Shown: piece by piece, positions 1 through 6,370 of the stretch
Numbering within the stretch: the first letter of the stretch is position 1
Layout of the letters: each line of letters opens with the position of its first letter
Origin: CAYQPF01 sp964419225
Lineage (GTDB): Bacteria; Cloacimonadota; Cloacimonadia; Cloacimonadales; CAYQPF01
Assembly: GCA_964419225.1 (NCBI GenBank)
Contig: CAYQPF010000064.1
Span: 1 to 26,569 of the forward strand
Direction: 5' to 3'
DNA: 26,569 nucleotides
Notes under the pieces: model-generated
What the model was told of the DNA's origin: nothing
Database searches by the model: none
What the model saw: only the letters and a program-made list of their open reading frames with translations
Made by a program: the position numbers and the translations under genes

Positions 1-167
1 AGGTGCCTGTGGAGATAGGATTAAGGGGGAGATAGTTGTTAGTGAAGAGAAGAATCGGGAAAAAAGACTTTTTCGGAACATTGAATGATTCTCGATCAGT
101 GTTAATCTGTTTGATCTGTATCATCTGCGTTCTATTAATGGTCTTTAATGCCACCCAAGGAGGAACT

Positions 168-659
168 ATGCGGGTATTCTTTGCAGCCGGAGCGAAAAGA
201 GTCTCCCTGAAATCAGAAGGGCTGACTCTTCTTTACTACAAAAAACTGGATCTATGCTATGCCAGAAAATACTTTGTCCCCCCCAAAACTGAGCATAACA
301 TCCACATGGGAAGCATCTTCAAACATCTGGCAACAGTCTGGAAAGCTGCTCCGGTGGAATTCAAAGAATATTTCAAACAATATGCAGCTAATTACAATGC
401 ACAATACAGAGCAGATAAATATCCGCTAAATGGTTACGCCTGCTTTACGAAGAAGATGTTTGAATTATTGAAACAAAACTCGGAATTGGATCTGACAAAA
501 ATCACCTGGGAGGACGTTCTTTTTGGAGATTTCAGCATCGATATACAGGATGGAGATATAATTATTAATTATCAATTATTAATTATTAATGGGATACGAA
601 AGACTTTAGCAGAGAATATGATAGAGGAATGCTGTCTTGAGCGGGTTGAACCCGGCTAA
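168..659 (+). CDS. unrecognised small protein (163 aa)
   Basis: I do not recognise a family. The frame is open upstream to a TTG at 36, but the ATG at 168 follows a strong AAGGAGG ribosome binding site at 157-163, so I start there. The upstream stretch lies over a degenerate 9-bp repeat (ATCTGTTTG, ATCTGTATC, ATCTGCGTT, about 106-132), and its apparent hydrophobic segment is probably a by-product. The protein begins MRVFFAAGAKRVSLKSEG, is basic and aromatic-rich in the middle, and has no visible signal peptide or catalytic motif. The last third is odd: codons at 560-587 are four tandem AATTATT-type heptamers (encoding part of IIINYQLLIING), and the final residues VEPG come from a short palindrome that continues the intergenic hairpins. 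The natural C-terminus may therefore have been replaced by repeat DNA. It may be a decaying gene. Confidence 0.5.
   Translation: MRVFFAAGAKRVSLKSEGLTLLYYKKLDLCYARKYFVPPKTEHNIHMGSIFKHLATVWKAAPVEFKEYFKQYAANYNAQYRADKYPLNGYACFTKKMFELLKQNSELDLTKITWEDVLFGDFSIDIQDGDIIINYQLLIINGIRKTLAENMIEECCLERVEPG
560..587 (+). repeat. four tandem heptamers inside a coding region
   Basis: AATTATT, AATTATC, AATTATT and AATTATT follow each other without gaps, then AATGGG. The array is in frame with the 163-aa gene. It is one of several 7-bp-period arrays in the window. Confidence 0.85.
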
Positions 660-1183
660 TGGTTGTATGGCAGAAGGTTGTAGGGGCAGACAATAACATG
701 GGCGAACACACAGGTTCGCCCCTACAAGAAAAAACCAGTCTGAAGGCTGGTTCTACATTGCGAGATACTAAGGAAAGGTTAGGAACCGTTCCGTTGTTTT
801 GTCACGGAAGTCTGCCTGCTAAGAATAGCATCCTGCCTTTTGAATCGACGAGACGTCGATTATTCCCATTGGGCAGACGTGGGAGTCTGCCCCTACAATT
901 CCCCTGACACCAGACGTTTTAATTGGGCAAGCTGCCCAATCTCCCAGAAAAGCACAGGATTCAGCACTCCCTTCCCTTAATAAAAGGGTAGGACGGGGAT
1001 GGGTTGTTTGTTTTGCTTTCCCAATCTTCGCACGGGATGAGTTATCCTCCCCCATTGGCTCCGGCTTAAGAGGCATCTGCATAATTCAATTGGACGCCCT
1101 TTACAGGCGAGTTTATATGCTATTTATCCCGGTGGCTTCCGCCACCAATACCTTCGGTGCAATAGATGGAGATTTTGCATTAT
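660..1183. repeat. intergenic cluster of hairpin repeats, no gene
   Basis: No credible gene is seen here. The stretch is a chain of short inverted repeats: GGGCGAAC/GTTCGCCC (about 700-722), a stem in AACCAGTCTGAAGGCTGGTT (733-752), GGGCAGAC/GTCTGCCC (872-893), TTGGGCAAGCTGCCCAA (923-939), CCCTTAATAAAAGGG (973-987), and GGTGG/CCACC (1132-1147). Open frames over this DNA follow the palindromes and lack a ribosome binding site. The part at about 905-1005 recurs in inverted orientation near 24808-24902. Confidence 0.75.
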
Positions 1184-1422
1184 CCCGGATTATGCAGTAG
1201 AGGTTTGCAAGCTGGGTCGAAGATCGTGAAGAATGAAGATTTGCAATCGAACGAGGTTATATAATAAATATATGGTGAGTGAGATTGTAATCCCTTCAAA
1301 TCTCTTTCTATAAAATCTCTACTGCCCACTGCCTACTGCCCACAGCACACTGAAATAGCTTCAGCCAGGTTGTAAAGATTCTACTGCATAGTTCGGGATT
1401 ATATAGATGCCTCTTAAGTCGG
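1062..1422. repeat. 18-bp inverted repeat flanking miniature element A
   Basis: CCGGCTTAAGAGGCATCT at 1062-1079 is the reverse complement, with one mismatch, of AGATGCCTCTTAAGTCGG at 1405-1422. Miniature element A lies between the two arms, so these arms belong to an older structure that A entered, or to a second inverted-repeat family. Confidence 0.65.
1184..1397. mobile_element. miniature inverted-repeat element, copy A (214 bp)
   Basis: The ends are imperfect inverted repeats of about 32 bp: the left starts CCCGGATTATGCAGTAGAGG and the right ends CTACTGCATAGTTCGGG. Identical 5-bp flanks ATTAT (1179-1183 and 1398-1402) form a target duplication. The core matches copies B and C closely, but A carries about 50 extra bases near 1304-1358 containing ACTGCCCACTGCCTACTGCCC, the complement of the GGCAGTA-type heptamer array found after tyrS. 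It has no coding capacity, so it would depend on a transposase supplied elsewhere. Confidence 0.85.
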
Positions 1423-1490
1423 TAGGATAAAATAGTGGATAATTGTTCGTGAAGAGTAGAAAACACACAAAACAAGTAGTATCAAAAATG

Positions 1491-1520
1491 AAACCGAACT
1501 GTGCAGACTCTACAATCCGG
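1491..1520. mobile_element. degenerate terminal repeat of the miniature element
   Basis: AAACCGAACTGTGCAG followed by ACTC and TACAATCCGG resembles one terminus of the miniature elements (AAACCCGAACTGTGCAG ... TACAATCTGG) with a few bases lost. No partner end or target duplication is visible. It ends 30 bases before the -35 box of the cheB promoter. Confidence 0.5.
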
Positions 1521-1549
1521 ATTAATTTTGCATTATCAAAAAAACTAAC

Positions 1550-1578
1550 TTGACATTTTCCACTAATGAATGGATTAT
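1550..1578 (+). promoter_or_regulatory. promoter candidate for the chemotaxis run
   Basis: A TTGACA box at 1550-1555 is followed after 17 bases by GATTAT at 1573-1578 (4 of 6 matches to TATAAT). Transcription would start near 1585, about 58 bases before the cheB start codon. Confidence 0.5.
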
Positions 1579-1602
1579 AACGACATGAAAATTGTGTGAC
1601 AG

Positions 1603-1628
1603 TTAGAATAATATTATTCGCATTCTAA
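1603..1628. promoter_or_regulatory. nested palindromes before the cheB ribosome site
   Basis: GAATAATATTATTC at 1606-1619 is a perfect 14-bp palindrome. It overlaps a wider inverted repeat, TTAGAAT (1603-1609) and ATTCTAA (1622-1628). Both lie between the putative promoter and the AGGAGG at 1631. They could be an operator or alternative leader hairpins; the sequence alone cannot decide. Confidence 0.4.
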
Positions 1629-1642
1629 TAAGGAGGAGTTTT

Positions 1643-2776
1643 TTGGCTCAAGTGTTAAAAGTTTTAGTAGTTGATGATACAGTTTTATACAGAAAAATTC
1701 TGAAGGATGTCATTACAGAAATTGACAGTACCGAGGTAATTGGTACTGCTCCGAATGGTGATATAGCTCTCAAGAAAATTGAAATAGACAAGCCTGATCT
1801 GGTTTTGCTGGATGTAGAAATGCCTGTTAAAGACGGGTTGGAAACACTCCAGGAAATCAAGAGCAAATATCCCGAAATTGGTGTGATCATGATCAGCGGT
1901 GTCAACGAAAGACAGGCCAATATTACAATGGAAGCTCTTTCCAAAGGTGCTATTGATTTCATTCCCAAACCGTCAGGCAACGATATTACGCAAAATATAA
2001 ATTCTTTAAAAACAAGTCTTATTCCTATCATAACTCTGTTTCAAACCAGAAAAGCCATCTCTTCCATTAGAGACGGTAAACCCCTGGATACTGCCTCCCG
2101 CAAATTTGAAAGACCTGCAACTCCTGAATTTGTCCGCAGAACAGAGCCCGTAAAACCTGTAGCAATACCTGTTAGTATGGCTCCTCTGCCCAGAAAGGTA
2201 GATGTCCTCGTTATCGGCGTCTCTACCGGTGGCCCAAATGCTTTGGCTAAATTCATCCCCATGCTTCCTCCTGATTTGGGTGTACCAGTTCTTCTTGTGC
2301 AGCATATGCCGGCTACTTTTACCAAATCTCTGGCAGCTCACTTGGACAACAAATCCATGATCTCTGTTTGTGAAGCCCAAAATGCGGAAATTATAGAAAA
2401 AAATAAAGTTTATATTGCTCCGGGTGGAAAACACCTGATCATAAAAAAAGAGGGTGGAAGAATAGTAACTGAAGTTTTAGACTCTGCTCCCGTTAACTCT
2501 TGTAAACCCTCTGTTGATGTTTTGTTCGACTCTGTTACTACGGTGTATCCAGGCAACATTCTCTCAGTTATTATGACCGGTATGGGCTCTGATGGCATGA
2601 ATGGTGTTAAAACCCTGAAGAAAACAGGATGTTACAGCATTGCTCAATCAGAAGATTCCTGTGTGGTTTACGGTATGCCAAGAGCAATCGATGAAGCCGG
2701 ATTAACTGACGAACAAGTTAACCTTGACAATTTGGCTGACAGAGTTACTTTTTTAATAAAAAATGGAATTAAATAG
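1643..2776 (+). CDS. cheB: chemotaxis protein-glutamate methylesterase CheB
   Basis: CheB removes methyl groups (and deamidates glutamine) on chemoreceptors once its receiver is phosphorylated by CheA, giving adaptation. The 377-aa product has the full layout: receiver at about 1-125 with acidic D11/D12, phospho-acceptor D57 in LLDVEMP and K109, a variable proline-rich linker, then the esterase domain at about 185-377. The catalytic triad is visible as S194 in GVSTGGP, H221 in VQHMP and D317 in MTGMGSDG. The start is TTG, chosen because AGGAGGAG (1631-1638) sits just before it and no ATG is near. It opens the packed plus-strand run with cheR 17 bases downstream of its stop. Identification is secure. 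Confidence 0.96.
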   Translation: MAQVLKVLVVDDTVLYRKILKDVITEIDSTEVIGTAPNGDIALKKIEIDKPDLVLLDVEMPVKDGLETLQEIKSKYPEIGVIMISGVNERQANITMEALSKGAIDFIPKPSGNDITQNINSLKTSLIPIITLFQTRKAISSIRDGKPLDTASRKFERPATPEFVRRTEPVKPVAIPVSMAPLPRKVDVLVIGVSTGGPNALAKFIPMLPPDLGVPVLLVQHMPATFTKSLAAHLDNKSMISVCEAQNAEIIEKNKVYIAPGGKHLIIKKEGGRIVTEVLDSAPVNSCKPSVDVLFDSVTTVYPGNILSVIMTGMGSDGMNGVKTLKKTGCYSIAQSEDSCVVYGMPRAIDEAGLTDEQVNLDNLADRVTFLIKNGIK

Positions 2777-2793
2777 AAAAAATTGGAGATTTG

Positions 2794-3645
2794 ATGTTAT
2801 CTTCTAAGATTGCAATTAACCATGAAGAGTTTATTCTCCTCAGAGAGTACATTCAACAGGAGTGTGGAATCTTGGTCGGAGATGAAAAAGTTTATCTAAT
2901 AGAAAGCAGACTTGCACGTCTGGTAGTCGAAACAAACTGTAACAGTTTCAAAGAATTTTATCTCAAAGCTAAAGGAGACATAACCAAAAAGTTAAGAGAT
3001 AAAATAATTGATGCGATGACTACCAATGAGACCCTCTGGTTTAGAGATGTTAAGCCTTGGACAATTATCAAGGAAGTTGTTATCCCTAAATTTCTGGATG
3101 ATCTGCGTAGTGGCAGAAAACAGAAAATACAGGTCTGGTCTTCAGCTGCATCAACAGGTCAGGAAGCATATTCTTTTGCCATGCTTTTAGATGAAGCTTT
3201 AACACACGAACCAAGAATTCGTAGAGAACAATTCAGCATACTGGGTACAGACATTTCGCCCAGTGCCCTTTATATGGCTATTTCAGGGAGATTCAACTCT
3301 ATCGCGATGGCTCGCGGTATGTTGCCGGGATATAAAGAAAAGTATTTCAAAGATTTGAATAATGCTTTTGAATTATCAGATGAAATCAAAAAAATGGTTG
3401 TTTTCAAACAATTCAATCTACAGCATGAATTTACCAAAATCCCAACATGTGATTTAGTGTTTTGCCGTAATGTGGCTATTTACTTCTCTACTGAATTCAA
3501 AAGAGATTTGTTTAAAAAACTATACAACAAAGTAGATAAAGACGGGTATTTTTTAATTGGTTCTACCGAAAGCCTCATCGGGTATTCTGAAGATTTTGAA
3601 CAACATGAATACCAAAAAGGCGTTTACTACAAACCAAAAAAATAA
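2794..3645 (+). CDS. cheR: chemoreceptor glutamate methyltransferase CheR
   Basis: CheR transfers methyl groups from S-adenosylmethionine to receptor glutamates, opposing CheB. The 283-aa protein shows the N-terminal helical domain followed by the methyltransferase fold: TTNETLWFRD (76-85), the cofactor loop SSAASTGQEAYS (116-127), GTDIS (151-155), FCRNVAIYF (223-231) and a late GYFLIGSTESL. The loop has Ala where many CheR proteins have Cys. A TTG three bases upstream is possible, but the ATG at 2794 has the better spacing from GGAG at 2785-2788. There are no C-terminal TPR repeats, so this is the short form. Confidence 0.95.
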   Translation: MLSSKIAINHEEFILLREYIQQECGILVGDEKVYLIESRLARLVVETNCNSFKEFYLKAKGDITKKLRDKIIDAMTTNETLWFRDVKPWTIIKEVVIPKFLDDLRSGRKQKIQVWSSAASTGQEAYSFAMLLDEALTHEPRIRREQFSILGTDISPSALYMAISGRFNSIAMARGMLPGYKEKYFKDLNNAFELSDEIKKMVVFKQFNLQHEFTKIPTCDLVFCRNVAIYFSTEFKRDLFKKLYNKVDKDGYFLIGSTESLIGYSEDFEQHEYQKGVYYKPKK

Positions 3646-3655
3646 GGAATTTTAT

Positions 3656-4078
3656 ATGAAAATATTAACTGTTGATGATTCCCGCATGATTCGAACGATT
3701 ATCATAAATACCGTTAAATCAATAGGTTTTGATACGCTTGAAGCTCCCAATGCTGACAAAGCTCTTGAACTTGTTCAAGAGAACTATCAGGAAATCAGTC
3801 TTATTCTGCTCGATTGGAATATGCCTGGTATGAATGGCTATGAATTATTGAAAATTCTTAAAGCTGATGAGCTGTATAAGCATATTCCCATTATGATGGT
3901 AACTACTGAAGGCGAAAGACGAAATGTGATTAAAGCCATCCAAAGCGGTGCAGATAATTACTTGACCAAACCCTTCACTCCTGAAGATTTATCTGTCAAA
4001 ATTCTGGAATGTCTCGGCCTGGCTGCTGATATGAACATGAATTTAGAAGATAATCCTAACTTTGATTTAGAACTTTAA
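3656..4078 (+). CDS. cheY: CheY-type single-domain response regulator
   Basis: This 140-aa stand-alone receiver probably carries the CheA signal to the flagellar or pilus motor. Visible receiver residues are D7/D8, phospho-acceptor D53 in LLDWNMP, the TT switch at 83-84, and K105 in LTKPF. The frame stays open upstream into cheR, but the ATG at 3656 follows AAGGAA ten bases after the cheR stop and gives the normal CheY N-terminus MKILTVDDS. An acidic tail of about 18 residues (DMNMNLEDNPNFDLEL) goes beyond the usual receiver; I cannot assign it a role. The setting between cheR and a CheX-like gene makes CheY more likely than a generic receiver. Confidence 0.88.
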   Translation: MKILTVDDSRMIRTIIINTVKSIGFDTLEAPNADKALELVQENYQEISLILLDWNMPGMNGYELLKILKADELYKHIPIMMVTTEGERRNVIKAIQSGADNYLTKPFTPEDLSVKILECLGLAADMNMNLEDNPNFDLEL

Positions 4079-4090
4079 TAGCAGGGAAAA

Positions 4091-4942
4091 ATGTATAGAG
4101 ACACTATTTTAAAAAGACTGGATCAAATTGATGATATTCCAACCATGTTGACTATCGCGATGGAAATTGATCGTCTGACCCATGACGCAAACACTTCTGC
4201 TTCCGATATTAGCAATATCATCAGACTTGACCCGGCTCTCACTGGTAAGGTTTTGAAAATAGCCAATTCAGCTATCTATGCCTCCGCCCAGAGAATAATC
4301 AGTCTCCAACAAGCTATCACTCGACTTGGATTCCCCGAAATCCGCAGAATTGCCTTATCAATAGCTTTTATCAACAGCTTTAAAAACGTGCATGTTAATT
4401 ATGAACGCTTTTGGATTCATTCCATTACTACAGCCTACATTGCCGTTAATCTCCAGAAAATATCCAAGAAATTTAAAACTATTGATGAATTATTCAGTTG
4501 CGGTATTTTACATGATATTGGCGTTCTTATCCTTGATCAATACTTCCCGGATATCTATAAAAAAGTATTTGAAATCGCTGCCAATAGAAGATTTGAACTT
4601 CAGCTTGTTGAGAAAAAAGTTCTTGGTATTACTCACTCTGAAGTTGGTGCTCATTTATTAACTAAATGGAAACTTCCCGAAAATATCACAGATGTGGTCT
4701 ATAATCATCATCAACCCCAACTTTCTGCTAATCACAGTCTGGCCACTAAATATATCTATCTTTCAAATTTTATCAGCAATAATCGAGGCATTGACAATGG
4801 TACAACATTCTTCCCAGAAGGTTTCTATGATGATATATGGGATGATTTGAATCTGGCCGTAGATGATATTCCTGAATTAATTGATAATGTTCTTGAAGAA
4901 GTAGAAAAAGCAAAGCAAGTTCTTAAGCTTGGAGGAAAATAA
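4091..4942 (+). CDS. HDOD-domain signalling protein
   Basis: The 283-aa protein matches the HDOD family, a relative of HD phosphohydrolases found in bacterial signalling operons whose members usually lack a proven enzymatic activity. Most of the chain is the domain: the early ...IIRLDPALTGKVLKIANSA segment (44-61), SLQQAITRLGFPEIR (71-85), an LHDIG motif (H141, D142), and THSEVGAHLLTKWKLP (181-196) followed by a YNHHQP segment. There is no output or receiver domain attached. It lies 12 bases after cheY, and its stop overlaps the next start by one base (TAATG), so translation is probably coupled to the CheX protein. HDOD proteins often accompany chemotaxis or c-di-GMP genes; the precise role here is unknown. 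Confidence 0.85.
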   Translation: MYRDTILKRLDQIDDIPTMLTIAMEIDRLTHDANTSASDISNIIRLDPALTGKVLKIANSAIYASAQRIISLQQAITRLGFPEIRRIALSIAFINSFKNVHVNYERFWIHSITTAYIAVNLQKISKKFKTIDELFSCGILHDIGVLILDQYFPDIYKKVFEIAANRRFELQLVEKKVLGITHSEVGAHLLTKWKLPENITDVVYNHHQPQLSANHSLATKYIYLSNFISNNRGIDNGTTFFPEGFYDDIWDDLNLAVDDIPELIDNVLEEVEKAKQVLKLGGK

Positions 4943-5778
4943 TGAAAAAAGCACTTCTATTGAATTTAAAAAATAAATTCTCTTTATACAGTATTGTCGA
5001 TTCCAACACCTTTGAACCAACTTTTGGCGAAATTGATAATTATACAACATATAATGTTCTGGACTATGATTTGATAGCAATGTATCAGGAAGAAATCAGT
5101 AATGAATTAGTTAAGCAAATACGACAGGATTTTCATTTTCATAACAGAAAACTTTTGGTTCTAAGCGATCATTTGGATATTATAAGTAAGAAGCAAATTC
5201 TGCAGGATGGTGCAGATTTTGTAGAATTACTACCGGAAAATGAAGACGATTTCTTGCAAATTTTAAAGAATATTGCTCTTATTTTTACCAAAAGCTCTGA
5301 GTTTAATGCCGAACCTCTGCAGGCTTTTCAGCTTTCTATTGAAGAAATTATTCAGACCATGGCTATGTTTTACAGCGAATTGGTTGAAACATATTTATCT
5401 ACAACACCTTTCCACTATGGTGACGTTTCCGCGGTGATGTCGTTAGCCGGAGAGAAAAAAGGTGCGATTATGATCTCTTTCTCGGAAAATCTTGCTCGTA
5501 TGCTTATTTCCTCAATTATGGCGGTACCCGAGGATGATCTTCAGGAAGAAGATATTCATGACGGAGTCGGCGAAATGATCAACATGATTGCCGGAGGTGC
5601 TAAAGCACGCTTAGGCAACAGCGATTCACATTTCTTACTATCAGCTCCTACTATTATTACAGGCAGTCAGCATCGTGTATATCAACAAAAAGATCTTCCC
5701 TGTGTTGTAATGGTCTATAAAATAGATGATTTTTATTTCTCTGTTCAGCTCTGCATGATGTCTCTCTCTGTTGTTTAA
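4942..5778 (+). CDS. CheX-type phosphatase with degenerate receiver
   Basis: The C-terminal part (about 130-278) fits the CheC/CheX/FliY phosphatase family, which dephosphorylates CheY-P. The signature DGVGEMINMIAGGAKARL (207-224) supplies the E and N of the active-site E-x-x-N (E211, N214). One such motif is visible, as in CheX; CheC carries two. The first ~115 residues have receiver-like order (KKALLLN, DLIAM, KLLVLSD, then DGADFVELLPENEDDFLQIL), but the acidic pair is absent, the position after DLIAM is Tyr instead of phospho-Asp, and the usual KP is LP. I therefore call it a pseudo-receiver. GGAGG at 4931-4935 precedes the ATG. Placement near cheY supports a role in signal termination. 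The CheX assignment is fairly sure; the N-terminal assignment is inference from pattern only. Confidence 0.8.
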   Translation: MKKALLLNLKNKFSLYSIVDSNTFEPTFGEIDNYTTYNVLDYDLIAMYQEEISNELVKQIRQDFHFHNRKLLVLSDHLDIISKKQILQDGADFVELLPENEDDFLQILKNIALIFTKSSEFNAEPLQAFQLSIEEIIQTMAMFYSELVETYLSTTPFHYGDVSAVMSLAGEKKGAIMISFSENLARMLISSIMAVPEDDLQEEDIHDGVGEMINMIAGGAKARLGNSDSHFLLSAPTIITGSQHRVYQQKDLPCVVMVYKIDDFYFSVQLCMMSLSVV

Positions 5779-5779
5779 A

Positions 5780-6370
5780 ATGATCTCCTGCTTTCTGAAG
5801 CATCTGCTTCCTGTGGCTTTTATTTTTATAAGTAGTTTAACATATACTATGGAAAATCCGGATCAGGTTTCCGGAGAGCGGAGTAATATTTATCAATCAG
5901 ATGAGATCAAAAATTTGGATTTAAGTATGTATAATTTCAATAAAACCGGATCAGAGGAAAATGACTATTTTGCCAGATACAAGTTCTTGTACTTTATCCC
6001 CGGAATCTATACTGATCTTGTACGTAACTCTTTTTCCATGTATGCTAAGTATTATCTAAGTGATCTTACAACTTATCATAGTAAAGATTTTAAGCAATTT
6101 TCTATCAGTTCTTACAATTTCAATAACACAGTTTCTTCGCAGGAAGAGCTCTTTGCAAAGTATGAATTCCTGAATCTTGTCCCGGGAATTCATTCACAAC
6201 TATTAAATGATTCCATAATGATGTATAATCAATACTATCTTAGTGATGTAACTTTTTTAAGATTTAGAAATTTCGGCAAATTCTCTGTCAATTTGAAAGA
6301 TATGCAAAAAAAGAATACTTATATTAAATTCACCATTCCCTGGGATTTAGGTGTAGATAAAAATGAATGA
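5780..6370 (+). CDS. secreted protein with two-fold internal repeat
   Basis: I do not recognise this 196-aa protein. The start MISCFLKHLLPVAFIFISS looks like a signal peptide or a single N-terminal membrane anchor. The body is two consecutive copies of a 61-residue unit, about residues 47-107 and 108-168. Each has S-x-YNFN near its start, then (F)A(R/K)Y(K/E)FL, an (I/V)PGI, an (S)(M)MY-like segment and YYLSD(L/V)T. The repeat is aromatic-rich and contains no cysteine or metal motif. A TTG at 5771 inside the previous gene would add three residues; the ATG at 5780 is simpler, though no good ribosome site is seen and translation may be coupled. Its 3' end overlaps uvrB by 8 bases. Export and position suggest an envelope role, but this is a guess. 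Confidence 0.7.
   Translation: MISCFLKHLLPVAFIFISSLTYTMENPDQVSGERSNIYQSDEIKNLDLSMYNFNKTGSEENDYFARYKFLYFIPGIYTDLVRNSFSMYAKYYLSDLTTYHSKDFKQFSISSYNFNNTVSSQEELFAKYEFLNLVPGIHSQLLNDSIMMYNQYYLSDVTFLRFRNFGKFSVNLKDMQKKNTYIKFTIPWDLGVDKNE

Noticed and set aside
36..167. N-terminal extension with an apparent membrane helix for the first gene
   Set aside because: The TTG start has no good ribosome site, the region overlies 9-bp repeats, and a strong AAGGAGG precedes the ATG at 168.
659..907. 82-codon plus-strand frame after the first gene
   Set aside because: It translates the hairpin repeats, has no ribosome binding site and no protein-like pattern.
819..1082. 87-codon minus-strand frame
   Set aside because: It covers the same palindromic repeats; composition follows the repeats rather than a gene.
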